DNA from: Streptomyces durocortorensis
GTDB taxonomy: Bacteria > Actinomycetota > Actinomycetes > Streptomycetales > Streptomycetaceae
Length of the DNA stretch: 64,000 nucleotides
Direction: 5' to 3'
Assembly (NCBI RefSeq): GCF_031760065.1
Contig: NZ_CP134500.1
Location: forward strand, 1,860,001 to 1,924,000
A program made the translations under genes and the position numbers. A model generated the notes under the pieces. It was given only the letters and a program-made list of their open reading frames with translations. It was not told where the DNA came from and did not search any database. Positions 1 to 9,108 of the stretch are shown piece by piece; the first letter of the stretch is position 1; every line of letters begins with the position of its first letter.

Positions 1-2
1 AC

Positions 3-2153
3 CCGCGGCTGATGCCGGACTTCTGGGAGTTCCCGACCGTCTCGATGGGTCTCGGCCCGCTCGGCGCGATCTACCAGGCGCGGATGAACCGCTACATGGA
101 GGCGCGCGGCATCGCCGACACCTCCAAGTCGCATGTGTGGGCCTATCTCGGCGACGGTGAGATGGACGAGCCGGAGTCGCTGGGCCAGCTGTCCATCGCC
201 GCCCGTGAGGGCCTGGACAACCTGACCTTCGTGGTCAACTGCAACCTCCAGCGGCTGGACGGCCCGGTACGCGGCAACGGCAAGATCATCCAGGAGCTGG
301 AGTCGCAGTTCCGGGGTGCCGGCTGGAACGTCATCAAGCTGGTCTGGGACCGCTCCTGGGACCCGCTGCTGGCGCAGGACCGCACGGGCATCCTGGTCAA
401 CAAGCTCAACACCACGCCGGACGGCCAGTTCCAGACGTACGCCACGGAGACCGGCGCGTACATCCGTGACCACTTCTTCGGCGACGACCCGCGGCTGCGG
501 GACATGGTCAAGGACATGACCGACCAGCAGATCCTGCACCTGGGCCGCGGCGGTCACGACCACCGCAAGGTCTACGCGGCCTACGCGGCGGCCAAGGCGC
601 ACAAGGGCCAGCCGACGGTGATCCTCGCCCAGACGGTCAAGGGCTGGACGCTGGGGCCGAACTTCGAGGGCCGCAACGCGACCCACCAGATGAAGAAGCT
701 CACGGTCGAGGACCTCAAGCGGTTCCGCGACCGGCTGCACATCCCGATCACCGACAAGCAGCTGGACGAGGGCTACCCGCCCTACTACCACCCGGGCCGT
801 GACTCGGAGGAGATCCAGTACATGCACGACCGCCGCCAGAGTCTGGGCGGTTACGTCCCGACCCGGGTCGTGCGGGCGAAGCCGCTGCCGCAGCCCGTGG
901 AGAAGACGTACGCGGCCGCGAAGAAGGGCTCGGGTTCGCAGTCGATCGCCACCACCATGGCGTTCGTCCGCATCCTGAAGGACCTCATGCGGGACAAGGA
1001 GATCGGCAAGCGTTTCGTGCTGATCGCGCCCGATGAGTACCGCACCTTCGGCATGGACGCGTTCTTCCCGAGCGCGAAGATCTACAACCCGCTCGGCCAG
1101 CAGTACGAGGCGGTCGACCGGGAGCTGCTGCTCGCGTACAAGGAGTCCCCGACCGGGCAGATGCTGCACGACGGCATCTCCGAGGCAGGCTGCACGGCCT
1201 CGCTGATCGCGGCCGGGTCGGCGTACGCCACGCACGGCGAGCCGCTGATCCCGGTGTACGTCTTCTACTCGATGTTCGGGTTCCAGCGCACCGGTGACCA
1301 GTTCTGGCAGATGGCCGACCAGCTCTCGCGCGGTTTCGTGCTGGGCGCGACCGCCGGGCGTACGACGCTGACCGGTGAGGGTCTCCAGCACGCGGACGGC
1401 CACTCGCAGCTGCTCGCCTCGACGAACCCGGGCTGCGTCGCGTACGACCCGGCCTTCGGGTACGAGATCGCGCACATCATGCAGGACGGGCTGCGCCGGA
1501 TGTACGGCGAGGCCAACGAGGACGTCTTCTACTACCTCACCGTCTACAACGAGCCGATCCAGCACCCGGCCGAGCCCGAGAACGTGGACGTGGACGGCAT
1601 CCTCAAGGGTGTCTACCGCTTCAAGCAGGGCGAGGCGGGCGAGATCCCGGCGCAGATCCTGGCGTCCGGCGTGGCGGTCCCGTGGGCCGTCGAGGCGCAG
1701 AAGATCCTCGCCGAGGAGTGGAACGTCAAGGCGGACGTCTGGTCGGCGACCTCCTGGAACGAGCTGCGCCGCGAGGCCGTGGACGTCGAGCGCTACAACC
1801 TCCTGCATCCGGAGGAGGAGCAGCGCGTCCCGTATGTGACCAAGAAGCTCGAAGGGGCCCAGGGCCCGTTCGTCGCGGTCTCGGACTGGATGCGTTCGGT
1901 GCCGGACCAGATCGCGCGCTGGGTGCCGGGGGCGTACCAGTCACTGGGCGCCGACGGCTTCGGCTTCGCGGACACCCGTGGCGCGGCCCGCCGGTTCTTC
2001 CACATCGACGCGCAGTCGATCGTGCTGGCGGTGCTCACGGAGCTGGCCAAGGAGGGCAAGATCGACCGGTCGGCCCTGAAGACGGCGGTGGACCGCTACG
2101 AGCTCCTGGATGTGGCCGCGGCCGATCCGGGCGCGGCGGGCGGCGACGCGTAG
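3..2153 (+). CDS. aceE: Pyruvate dehydrogenase E1 component, homodimeric type (5'-truncated by window)
   Basis: Thiamine-diphosphate E1 subunit of the pyruvate dehydrogenase complex; it decarboxylates pyruvate and acetylates the lipoyl arm of E2. The frame is open to the left edge, and the visible part is about 717 codons of a roughly 900-residue family, so the first fifth lies outside. Seen here: the ThDP/Mg binding region ([10 protein letters not shown], then [17 protein letters not shown]), the middle transketolase-like domain ([23 protein letters not shown]) and the C-terminal domain ending GAAGGDA. The start lies outside the window. A strong hairpin follows the stop. AceE supplies acetyl-CoA to the fatty-acid genes further right, but nothing here shows co-regulation. 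Confidence 0.97.
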   Translation, partial: PRLMPDFWEFPTVSMGLGPLGAIYQARMNRYMEARGIADTSKSHVWAYLGDGEMDEPESLGQLSIAAREGLDNLTFVVNCNLQRLDGPVRGNGKIIQELESQFRGAGWNVIKLVWDRSWDPLLAQDRTGILVNKLNTTPDGQFQTYATETGAYIRDHFFGDDPRLRDMVKDMTDQQILHLGRGGHDHRKVYAAYAAAKAHKGQPTVILAQTVKGWTLGPNFEGRNATHQMKKLTVEDLKRFRDRLHIPITDKQLDEGYPPYYHPGRDSEEIQYMHDRRQSLGGYVPTRVVRAKPLPQPVEKTYAAAKKGSGSQSIATTMAFVRILKDLMRDKEIGKRFVLIAPDEYRTFGMDAFFPSAKIYNPLGQQYEAVDRELLLAYKESPTGQMLHDGISEAGCTASLIAAGSAYATHGEPLIPVYVFYSMFGFQRTGDQFWQMADQLSRGFVLGATAGRTTLTGEGLQHADGHSQLLASTNPGCVAYDPAFGYEIAHIMQDGLRRMYGEANEDVFYYLTVYNEPIQHPAEPENVDVDGILKGVYRFKQGEAGEIPAQILASGVAVPWAVEAQKILAEEWNVKADVWSATSWNELRREAVDVERYNLLHPEEEQRVPYVTKKLEGAQGPFVAVSDWMRSVPDQIARWVPGAYQSLGADGFGFADTRGAARRFFHIDAQSIVLAVLTELAKEGKIDRSALKTAVDRYELLDVAAADPGAAGGDA

Positions 2154-2173
2154 CCGCGGGCTTCCGTACGGAT

Positions 2174-2211
2174 CCGAGGGGCGGTGACGCGTGTGCGTCG
2201 CCGTCCCTCGG
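2174..2211 (+). terminator. Hairpin terminator after aceE
   Basis: A 16-bp stem (two G-T pairs) with a 6-nt loop sits 20 nt after the aceE stop and before the convergent inhibitor gene. There is no U-tract, as is usual for Streptomyces hairpin terminators. Confidence 0.7.
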
Positions 2212-2232
2212 CGTGTCCGGGGGCCCATGCGC

Positions 2233-2625
2233 TCAGTTCTCCCAGATCTTGAAGGCGCGTACCTGGTAAGGGGAGCGCGGCAGCCAGGTCCCGCCGCCCG
2301 GATACGTCTCGAACTCGCCGGTCTCCGCGCATTCGGCGGACTGGTAGGTCGTGACAGGTCGGCCGGTGCGGTTGGCGAGGGACTGGGCGTCGCCGCCCTT
2401 CGGCAGCGGGGTGCAGCTCTCGATGTCCACGCCGGAGAGCTCGTAGGTCTGCCGGGCTCCGGTGAAGTCGGGCTTCTTCCAGAGGCAGAGGCTGCCTGCC
2501 TCGCAGCTCCCGAGGCGGATGTCGGACGACGGCTCGGGAGGGGCCGCGGCCCGGTCGTCGGCGAGGGCCTGGGGAACGAGTGCGGTGACGGCCAGGGCGG
2601 CCGCCGCGAGAACGGTCGTACGCAT
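2233..2625 (-). CDS. Secreted peptidase inhibitor family I36-like protein
   Basis: A 130-residue exported protein. Residues 1-22 form a Sec signal peptide (MRTTVLAAAALAVTALVPQALA) with an AxA-type cleavage site. The mature part has paired cysteines and the motif CEAGSLCLWKKPDFTG, followed by an aromatic- and glycine-rich beta region ending VRAFKIWEN. This is the pattern of small gamma-crystallin-like I36 inhibitors such as SMPI from Streptomyces, which block metalloproteases outside the cell. The specific target is inferred from family only. The gene stands alone, convergent with aceE, with a hairpin between it and the upstream efflux gene, so it is probably transcribed on its own. Confidence 0.75.
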   Translation of the reverse strand: MRTTVLAAAALAVTALVPQALADDRAAAPPEPSSDIRLGSCEAGSLCLWKKPDFTGARQTYELSGVDIESCTPLPKGGDAQSLANRTGRPVTTYQSAECAETGEFETYPGGGTWLPRSPYQVRAFKIWEN

Positions 2626-2729
2626 GGTGGATCAACCCCCGTGGTTGGTGCTGTTCTTCTGCCGCTCACTCTGAGTCACCGAGCGGGGTGCGCGGAAGAG
2701 GGGGACGGCCCGGGCCACCCTGATAGGCG

Positions 2730-2761
2730 ACAGCCCCGCCGAAAGGATTCGGCGGGGCTGT
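2730..2761 (-). terminator. Hairpin terminator after the efflux gene
   Basis: A perfect 14-bp stem with the 4-nt loop AGGA, about 33 nt beyond the stop of the minus-strand MFS gene. It separates that gene from the I36 inhibitor gene. Confidence 0.8.
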
Positions 2762-2793
2762 GGTGTGCGCCGGGTTGACGGCGTACGGGGGTG

Positions 2794-4413
2794 CTAGACG
2801 TGGCCGACTCCGGCGCCCGCCTCGGCGTTCGCACCGCGCTTGGTGAGCGTGGCGACCAAGGCGGCGACCACGGCGACGACGCCCGCGACGGTGAAGGCCA
2901 GGCCCATGCCGGACAGGAACGTGTCGTGGATGACCCCGCCGATGCGGTCGACGAGGTCCGGCGTCATGCCCGGGGCCTTGGAGAGTTCCTCCACCGGGAC
3001 CATGCCGAACTCGGCGGCCTCCTCCAGCTTCGGGTCCGCCTCGCCGGGCAGGCCGGCCGCCGCCCAGTTCCCGGCGAAGTCGGCGCTGACCTTGGAGGAC
3101 ATGACCGCGCCGAGGACGGCGGTGCCGAGCGCCCCGCCGACCTGCATGGCGGCCTGCTGGAGACCGCCCGCCACACCGGAGAGCTCCAGCGGCGCGTTGC
3201 CGACGATGACCTCGGTGGCGCCGACCATGACCGGGGCGAGCCCGCAGCCGAGCAGCGCGAACCAGAGGGACATGGCGAAGGTGCCGGTGGAGTCGGTGAG
3301 CGTCGTCATGCCGAACATCGCGGTGGCCGTGCAGACCATGCCGCCGACCAGCGGGACGCGCGGGCCGAACTTGGTGATCAGCACACCGGCGACCGGCGAG
3401 GAGACGATCATCATGGCGGTGAGCGGCAGCAGATGCAGGCCGCTGTCGACCGGGCTCAGACCGTGGACGCCCTGGAGGAAGAACGTCACGAAGAACAGGC
3501 CGCCCATGAAGGCGAAGGCCATCAGCACCATGAGGATGGTCCCGGCCGTCAACGGGACGGAGCGGAACATCCCCAGCGGAACGAGCGGTTCCTTGACCCG
3601 GGCCTCCCAGAGGCCGAAGGCGACGAAGAGCAGGATCGCCAGGCCGAGCCAGGCCCAGGTGCGGCCGTCGCCCCAGCCCCAGGCCTCACCGGCCTTGATG
3701 ATGCCCCAGATGAGGGAGAACATCGCGCCCGAGAGCAGCACGATGCCGAGGATGTCGAAGGAGCGCGGCGCGTTGGCGGCGCGGTGGTCCTTGAGGATCA
3801 CCAGGCCGAAGGCGAGCGCGACGATGCCGACCGGCACATTGATGAAGAAGACCGACTGCCAGCTGACGTGCTCGACGAGCAGACCGCCGACGATGGGACC
3901 GCCCGCGGTGGACGCGCCGATGACCATGCCCCAGATGCCGATCGCCATGTTCAGCTTCTCGGCGGGGAAGGTGGCGCGCAGCAGACCGAGCGCGGCCGGC
4001 ATCAGCAGGGCGCCGAAGAGGCCCTGGAGCACACGGAAGAGAACGACCAGGCCGATCTCCTTGGAGAAACCGATCGCGGCGGAGGAGGCCGCGAAGCCCG
4101 CGATGCCGATCAGGAACGTCTGCCGGTGGCCGAAGCGGTCGCCGAGCTTGCCCGCGGTGATCAGGGCGACGGCGAGGGCGAGCAGATAGCCGTTGGTGAT
4201 CCACTGGACGTCGGCGAGCGTGGCGCCGAGGTCCTTCTTGATGGCGGGGTTCGCGATGGCGACGATCGTGCCGTCGAGCGCGACCATCATCACGCCGATG
4301 GCGACGGCGAAGAGGGTCAGCCAGGGGTGGCCGCGGAGCCCCTTGGCCGGGGCGGGAACAGCGTTGTCCGCGGGCTCCCGCGGCGCCTTCTCGACGGTGG
4401 TCTGACTAGTCAT
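2794..4413 (-). CDS. MFS transporter, DHA2 (EmrB/QacA) drug-efflux family
   Basis: A 539-residue integral membrane proton antiporter, likely exporting drugs or other toxic small molecules. The hydrophobic profile suits the 14-helix DHA2 family. TM1 carries MMVALDGTIVAIANPAI (family motif LDxTIVNVALP), followed by the WITNGYLL segment and the loop motif GKLGDRFGHR. A helix with GASTAGGPIVGG corresponds to the antiporter motif C. The N-terminal ~28 residues and a C-terminal alanine/glycine tail are cytosolic. The gene is divergent from a TetR gene 117 nt away, a classic repressor/pump pair. The substrate cannot be read from sequence. Confidence 0.9.
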   Translation of the reverse strand: MTSQTTVEKAPREPADNAVPAPAKGLRGHPWLTLFAVAIGVMMVALDGTIVAIANPAIKKDLGATLADVQWITNGYLLALAVALITAGKLGDRFGHRQTFLIGIAGFAASSAAIGFSKEIGLVVLFRVLQGLFGALLMPAALGLLRATFPAEKLNMAIGIWGMVIGASTAGGPIVGGLLVEHVSWQSVFFINVPVGIVALAFGLVILKDHRAANAPRSFDILGIVLLSGAMFSLIWGIIKAGEAWGWGDGRTWAWLGLAILLFVAFGLWEARVKEPLVPLGMFRSVPLTAGTILMVLMAFAFMGGLFFVTFFLQGVHGLSPVDSGLHLLPLTAMMIVSSPVAGVLITKFGPRVPLVGGMVCTATAMFGMTTLTDSTGTFAMSLWFALLGCGLAPVMVGATEVIVGNAPLELSGVAGGLQQAAMQVGGALGTAVLGAVMSSKVSADFAGNWAAAGLPGEADPKLEEAAEFGMVPVEELSKAPGMTPDLVDRIGGVIHDTFLSGMGLAFTVAGVVAVVAALVATLTKRGANAEAGAGVGHV

Positions 4414-4436
4414 ACGCGGAGACTAATGACAGCCGC

Positions 4437-4475
4437 TGACAGTTGACAAACGATTTCACAAGTCAGTAACTGTCA
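4437..4475. promoter_or_regulatory. Divergent promoter with candidate TetR operator
   Basis: TGACAGTT (4437-4444) and AACTGTCA (4468-4475) form an inverted repeat with centres 31 bp apart, about three helical turns. A plus-strand -35 TTGACA (4443-4448) overlaps the left arm, and after 17 bp a weak -10 GTAACT (4466-4471) overlaps the right arm. A dimer bound here would cover the tetR promoter and probably the divergent pump promoter. Confidence 0.5.
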
Positions 4476-4530
4476 CGTAGCTCACAGGTAAGCTGAGCTG
4501 GACAAACGACAGGAAAAGAGGGACCAGTAC

Positions 4531-5190
4531 GTGACCGACGGGCAGGCAGTGGAGCCCCGAGCCGGACTACGCGAACGCAAGAAGCAGCGCACTCGCGACG
4601 CCTTGCTGCTCGCCGCCCTCGAACTGTTCACCACCCAGGGATACGAGCGCACCACGGTCGACGAGATCGTCGACGCCGTGGAGGTCTCCCAGCGCACCTT
4701 CTTCCGCTACTTCGCGAACAAGGAGGAGACGGCCTTCGCCATACAGGAGATGGTCGAGTCGCACTTCCTCGCGGAGCTGGGACGCCGCCCCGCCGACGAG
4801 GCCCCCTTCGACGCGATGCGCCGGGCGGTGCTGTGCTCCTGGAACAGCATCGGCGAGGCGATCGAGGAGGTGGTCACGGTCGACCTTCATATGCGGACGT
4901 ACCGGATGATCGAGTCGACACCCTCCCTGCTCGCCGCCCACATGCGGCGCGGCGTCGCCATGGAGGAGCAGATCGCGCGGCTGATCGCCGAGCGTGAAGG
5001 GCTCGACGTGGACCGGGACCCCCGCCCGCGGGTCGCCGTCGCCGCGTTCTCCGGAGTGATCCGGGTGACCGGACAGCTCTGGGGCCAGGGGCAGGACACG
5101 AGCGTGGAGGCCCTGCGCGAGCTGACCGAGACCTACCTCGACCAGCTCGGCCCGGCGCTCGCCCATGAGTGGCGACAGGGCGCACCCTAA
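4531..5190 (+). CDS. TetR family transcriptional regulator (probable repressor of the adjacent efflux pump)
   Basis: A 219-residue regulator. The N-terminal helix-turn-helix spans about residues 15-60: RDALLLAALELFTTQGYERT, then TVDEIVDAVEVSQRTFFRYF. The rest is an all-helical ligand and dimer domain that cannot be assigned to a ligand. The GTG start at 4531 is preceded by a purine-rich AGGAAAAGAGGGA ribosome site. Divergent placement from the DHA2 pump and the inverted repeat between them indicate local control of the pump and autoregulation. Downstream there is no further gene in this direction for 200 nt, only a repeat-containing spacer. Confidence 0.88.
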   Translation: MTDGQAVEPRAGLRERKKQRTRDALLLAALELFTTQGYERTTVDEIVDAVEVSQRTFFRYFANKEETAFAIQEMVESHFLAELGRRPADEAPFDAMRRAVLCSWNSIGEAIEEVVTVDLHMRTYRMIESTPSLLAAHMRRGVAMEEQIARLIAEREGLDVDRDPRPRVAVAAFSGVIRVTGQLWGQGQDTSVEALRELTETYLDQLGPALAHEWRQGAP

Positions 5191-5200
5191 GGACCGGTGC

Positions 5201-5303
5201 GCCTGCCGGATGGCCGGTGACCCGGCCGAGGGGCAGATGACGCCACCGAGGGACAGGGGGCTCTGCCGACGGACGGGTGACCCTGACGAGGGGCAGGTGA
5301 CGC
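5201..5303. repeat. Imperfect 43-bp direct repeat, period 60 bp, in intergenic spacer
   Basis: 5201-5243 and 5261-5303 match at about 33 of 43 positions in register, with the core CGAGGGGCAG.TGACGC kept. The pair fills much of the 206-nt spacer between the tetR stop and the next gene. No gene is evident in the spacer. Confidence 0.6.
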
Positions 5304-5396
5304 TGCGTGAGAAATCGCGGGTGAATCCTTCGCGGACGGGTGATGTACGTCACCTGGATCACGGTCCTCGTGGCACGTCTCCTAGGGTGTGGCGCA

Positions 5397-6614
5397 GTGA
5401 CTTCTTTTGACACCTCCCCCACCTTGACCGCCTGGCGCGCGCTGCTCGCCGTCGCGGTGGTGTTCGTGATGCTGGCGACGACCGGCTGGAGCGCCGTACA
5501 CCATCAGCGCTCCGACGAGGGACGGACACTCGCCCTCGCCTCCTGGGCGCGGGACCGGATAGCGGGCCGTGTGCTGCCGGACGTCGACGCACCGGCCTAC
5601 CGGCTGGCCCACTTCTTCGCCACACTCACTTCCGGACAGCAGGTCGCGCTCGCGGGCAAGTACCCATCAGTGGTGGGAAATCTGAACGGGGCGCCGGTCA
5701 CCCTGCGCTACCACGCCAACCGGCTGGCCCTGAAGCAGGCCGCCGCCGCGGAGAAGCGGCGCGTGCACAACGCGGCCCTTTCCGCGGACGGCCGCGACGA
5801 GGCGGTACGGCGTATCAACCGCTTCCGGTCACTGCTCGCGGGCGACCGTCAGATCCTGGCCTTCGACCCATCCGGGAAGGGCCGCGCGGCCGAGGTGTTC
5901 GGGGATCTCGACCGGGCCGCCCGGGTCTCCGTGATCGTCCCCGGCGTCGACACCCATCTCCTGACCATGGAGCGCACCCGGGGCGCGAACGCCGCCCCCG
6001 TCGGCATGGCGAAGTCCCTGTACGGGGCGGAGCGCTCGGCCGCCCCTGGCACCCGTACCGCGGTCATCGCCTGGGCCGACTACACCGCCCCGGCCGGTCT
6101 CGGCATGGACGCGGCGCTCGGCCGGCTCGCGGCGGACGGCGCGGTGCGGCTCAACGCGATGGTCGGCGCGCTGCCCGGCACCTCCACGGTCTCGCTGTTC
6201 TGCCATAGTTACGGCTCCGTGGTCTGCGGGGTGGCGGCGGACGAGGCACCCGGCCGGGTGGCCGACATCGCGGTCGCGGGCTCCCCCGGCATGCGGGCCG
6301 CGAACGCCGGGCAGTTGGACACCGACGCCCGGATCTGGGCGATGCGGGACCAGGACGACTGGATCGGGGACGTACCACATCTGGAGTTCGGCGGCATCGG
6401 CCACGGGGCCGACCCGGTGGACCCGGACTTCGGCGCCCGGATCGTCTCGGCGGCCGGGGCGGCCGGGCACAGCGGCTACTTCGAACCGGGCACCGCGAGC
6501 CTGGACAACTTCGCCGCGATCGGCGTCGGGGCCTACGGATCGGTCCGCTGCGCGGGTGCCGACAGCGCATGTCACAGCGGTATTTACGGTGAACGGGACG
6601 GCCGACGCGCGTAG
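5397..6614 (+). CDS. Alpha/beta hydrolase, DUF1023 family (paralogue 1)
   Basis: A 405-residue alpha/beta hydrolase of the actinobacterial DUF1023 group. The nucleophile elbow reads FCHSYGSVVCG. A conserved Asp region (QDDWIGDVPHLEF) and a C-terminal His region (GHSGYFEPGTASLDNFAAI) supply the other triad residues. Residues about 12-35 (ALLAVAVVFVMLATTGW) form a signal anchor, so it probably acts at or outside the membrane. I prefer GTG at 5397: the -10-like TAGGGT (5383-5388) lies 8 nt upstream, suggesting a leaderless mRNA. The in-frame ATG at 5340 would add 19 residues. The substrate is unknown. A shorter paralogue starts at 9938 with the same block order. Confidence 0.82.
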   Translation: MTSFDTSPTLTAWRALLAVAVVFVMLATTGWSAVHHQRSDEGRTLALASWARDRIAGRVLPDVDAPAYRLAHFFATLTSGQQVALAGKYPSVVGNLNGAPVTLRYHANRLALKQAAAAEKRRVHNAALSADGRDEAVRRINRFRSLLAGDRQILAFDPSGKGRAAEVFGDLDRAARVSVIVPGVDTHLLTMERTRGANAAPVGMAKSLYGAERSAAPGTRTAVIAWADYTAPAGLGMDAALGRLAADGAVRLNAMVGALPGTSTVSLFCHSYGSVVCGVAADEAPGRVADIAVAGSPGMRAANAGQLDTDARIWAMRDQDDWIGDVPHLEFGGIGHGADPVDPDFGARIVSAAGAAGHSGYFEPGTASLDNFAAIGVGAYGSVRCAGADSACHSGIYGERDGRRA

Positions 6615-6691
6615 AAGGGCGTGACGGGCGGATTAACTGGGACTTACTCCGAGGGGGGACGTGCGGGCCTGTGCCGCATACGATGAGGCAC

Positions 6692-7555
6692 ATGGGTGAT
6701 GTGCTGGCCGGAATTCATGCCACCTGGGAGTTCGACACCGACTCCGTGCTCATCCGCTTCGAACGGGGTATCCGCGCACCGAAGCTCTTCCAGAGCCTGC
6801 GGGAACGCCGCATCCCGTATGCGGCGCTGTCATCGGTGACGCTGACTCCGGGCAAGCGGGGCACGGTGGTTCTGCGTGCCGTGCCCCGACCAGGTGCCGA
6901 CCCCCTGATGGAGGCTGCCGCGGGGCAGCTCAAGGAGGGGTCCGACCCCTACCGCCTGGTAATTCCGGCGGAGCGGGAGGTGCTCGCGGAGTACTACGCC
7001 GACGAGCTGCGGGCGCTGCTCGGCGCCTCCTGCGACGAGCCCGCCGACCGCTTCCTGGTCGCCGCCCCGGAGGCGCCGGTCAACTTCAAGGCGTACGACG
7101 GACGGGCCGGCTTCGACGGCGAGCGGGTCTCCTTCCGGTGGTCCTGGACCGGGGCGTCCAGCGCCAAGTGGAAGGCCGGCGACCAGACCTACCGGGTGAG
7201 CGAACTGGCCGGAATCGAGTGGCGCTCACCCGAGGCACTGGACGGCTATCTGCGGCTGGTGCCCCGCACGGCCGCCCCGGTGGCCCAGGCGGACCAGGAC
7301 CCGGCAGCCGTGATCTTCGGCCTGGGCTACGGGCCGGTGCACGAGTCGCTGCCCTTCGCCGCCGCCGTACTGGAGTCCGTGCGGCGCAGCCAGCCCGCGC
7401 CCGCCGAGCCCGCCCCGGTCCTGGTGAGCGCCGGACGGCGGGATCCGGCGGACATCGCCGAGCGGATACATCACCTCGGTGAGCTGCATCAGGCGGGGCT
7501 GGTGACGGACGCCGAGTTCACCGCGAAGAAGGCCCAGCTGCTCGCGGAGCTGTGA
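6692..7555 (+). CDS. DUF4429 domain protein with C-terminal SHOCT domain
   Basis: A 287-residue cytosolic protein of unknown function. Two similar beta-rich blocks (residues about 5-95, with THE-like ATWEFDTDSVLIRFERG, and about 125-200, with AYDGRAGFDGERVSFRW) resemble the PH-like DUF4429 repeats common in Streptomyces. The last ~30 residues (DIAERIHHLGELHQAGLVTD, then AEFTAKKAQLL) are a typical SHOCT helix-turn-helix oligomerisation motif. ATG 6692 was chosen because homology begins right after it (MGDVLAGIHATWEF); two in-frame ATGs lie 9 and 21 nt upstream. It is followed by a 16-bp tandem repeat array and then a two-component system. Confidence 0.75.
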   Translation: MGDVLAGIHATWEFDTDSVLIRFERGIRAPKLFQSLRERRIPYAALSSVTLTPGKRGTVVLRAVPRPGADPLMEAAAGQLKEGSDPYRLVIPAEREVLAEYYADELRALLGASCDEPADRFLVAAPEAPVNFKAYDGRAGFDGERVSFRWSWTGASSAKWKAGDQTYRVSELAGIEWRSPEALDGYLRLVPRTAAPVAQADQDPAAVIFGLGYGPVHESLPFAAAVLESVRRSQPAPAEPAPVLVSAGRRDPADIAERIHHLGELHQAGLVTDAEFTAKKAQLLAEL

Positions 7556-7572
7556 GGCGGGCCCTGGCCTCG

Positions 7573-7668
7573 CCCACTCCGAACCGGACCCACTCCGCAC
7601 GGGGCCCACTCGGCACCGGGCCCACTCGACACCGGGCCCATTCGGCACCGGCCCCACCCCGTACCGGA
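7573..7668. repeat. Six contiguous copies of a 16-bp tandem repeat
   Basis: Six uninterrupted 16-bp units with consensus CCCACTCGGCACCGGG begin at 7573, 7589, 7605, 7621, 7637 and 7653. The units differ by 1-5 substitutions but keep exact length. They lie 18 nt after the DUF4429 gene stop and 64 nt before the histidine kinase promoter. Such minisatellites can act as variable spacers, binding-site clusters or simply slippage products. Confidence 0.9.
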
Positions 7669-7731
7669 GTATGAGGTGGCCCGTGGGTGGGTCGGAACCC
7701 CGGTATGACGCACGGACGGCCGTCGGCTGCC

Positions 7732-7737
7732 TAGGCT
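7732..7737 (+). promoter_or_regulatory. -10 element of the histidine kinase gene
   Basis: TAGGCT lies 9 nt before ATG 7747, and no ribosome-binding site is visible. This predicts a transcript that starts at or next to the start codon. Confidence 0.45.
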
Positions 7738-7746
7738 GACCGGGCC

Positions 7747-9108
7747 ATGTCGACTTCCCCTTCCCCCTCCCCCACACCCGCCGGCCCCCCCGGCCCCCCG
7801 CCCGCCGACGGCCTGCTGAGCGCCGCCCGCCGCAATCTGCGCGACCTCGCCCACGGGCTGTCCCACGCGTCCCATACGTCCACGCCGCTGCTGGCAGAAG
7901 CCCCCAAGCGGTGGCAGCGGTTGCTGCCGTACGCGGTGGTCCTCGCCCTGGCCGCGACCTTCATCCCGGTCACCATCACCGTCCTGACCACGCAGTACGG
8001 CGTGCCGGGCGCGTTGGCCGGAGCGCTCGGGGTGGCCCAGACGGCCCCCCTGCTGATGCTGGCCCATCGTCCCCTCCAGGCGTGGTGGATCATCTTCCCG
8101 GCCGACATCGCGGGCGCGCTGGTGCTGCTGGCCTACCCCGACGATCGGCACGACGTCTGGCCGTGGATCCCCCCGGTGCTGATCGCGTACCTCTTCCTGC
8201 TGCTGGCCCTCGGTCTGCGCGAGACCCGGCGGACGGTGGTCGCCGTGTGGGTGGCGACGGGCGCGGCCGGGCTGGTGCTGCACCTGATCGCACCGGCGGA
8301 CCGCGACACGGGCAGCGCCCTGCTGCTGCCCATCCTCGGTGCGGTGGTCCTGGTCATCGGCGGGGCGGTACGGGAGCGCGGCGAGGCGACCCGGCGGCTG
8401 GCCGAGCAGGAGACCATCAGCGAGACGGAACGGGCCCAGCGCACGCTGCTGGAGGAGCGGACGCGGATCGCCCGGGAGCTGCACGACGTGGTCGCGCACC
8501 ACATGTCGGTGATCACGGTGCAGGCCGACTCCGCGCCGTACCGGATCAGCGGGCTGCCGAAGGCCGCCGAGGAGGAGTTCACGGCGATCGCGGCGGCGGC
8601 GCGGGAGTCGCTGGGCGAGATGCGGCGGCTGCTGTCGGTGCTGCGCAGCGAGGGCACCGAGGGCGACCGGGCCCCGCAGCCCGGCCTGGGCCGGCTCCAG
8701 CAGCTGGTGGAGGCGACGGTACGGGCCGGGCTGCCCGTACAGCTGTCGCTCGCCGCGGACCTGGGCGAGGTACCGCCGGCGGTGGATCTGTCGGCGTACC
8801 GGATCGTGCAGGAGGCCTTGGCCAATGTGGTGCGGCACGCGCCCGGGGCCCGTACGCAGGTCTCGGTCCGGGCGTCGATGAGCCATCTGAACGTGCTGGT
8901 GGTCAACGGGCCCGCCGCGAAGCCGGGTTCGCCGCTGGAGACGGCGGGGACCGGGCACGGGCTGGTCGGGATGCGGGAGCGCGTACGGTTGACCGGCGGC
9001 ACGCTGGACACCGGGCCGCTGCCCGACGGCGGGTTCCGGGTGGCCGCCCGGATGCCGCTGCCGCCGGCCGACGCGCCGGCCACCCACCCGACTCCGGAGG
9101 ACCCGTGA
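7747..9108 (+). CDS. Membrane sensor histidine kinase, HisKA_3/NarL type
   Basis: A 453-residue sensor kinase. A proline/serine-rich cytosolic start (1-25) and a linker lead to five or six membrane helices between about residues 60 and 205, with very short loops, so sensing is probably within the membrane. The dimerisation/phosphoacceptor helix reads ERTRIARELHDVVAHHMSV, with phospho-accepting His246. The ATPase domain keeps the N box (IVQEALANVVRHA) and the glycine motif GTGHGLVGMRERV. It overlaps the response-regulator gene by four bases (GTGA), so the two are translationally coupled. The signal is unknown. Confidence 0.93.
   Translation: MSTSPSPSPTPAGPPGPPPADGLLSAARRNLRDLAHGLSHASHTSTPLLAEAPKRWQRLLPYAVVLALAATFIPVTITVLTTQYGVPGALAGALGVAQTAPLLMLAHRPLQAWWIIFPADIAGALVLLAYPDDRHDVWPWIPPVLIAYLFLLLALGLRETRRTVVAVWVATGAAGLVLHLIAPADRDTGSALLLPILGAVVLVIGGAVRERGEATRRLAEQETISETERAQRTLLEERTRIARELHDVVAHHMSVITVQADSAPYRISGLPKAAEEEFTAIAAAARESLGEMRRLLSVLRSEGTEGDRAPQPGLGRLQQLVEATVRAGLPVQLSLAADLGEVPPAVDLSAYRIVQEALANVVRHAPGARTQVSVRASMSHLNVLVVNGPAAKPGSPLETAGTGHGLVGMRERVRLTGGTLDTGPLPDGGFRVAARMPLPPADAPATHPTPEDP

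Noticed and set aside
2791..4446. Plus-strand frame opposite the DHA2 pump
   Set aside because: Asp/Glu/Arg-rich mirror of membrane-helix codons; no ribosome site; the minus-strand pump is unambiguous.
7573..7668. Possible short CRISPR array
   Set aside because: The units are contiguous, with no spacers and no cas genes nearby.
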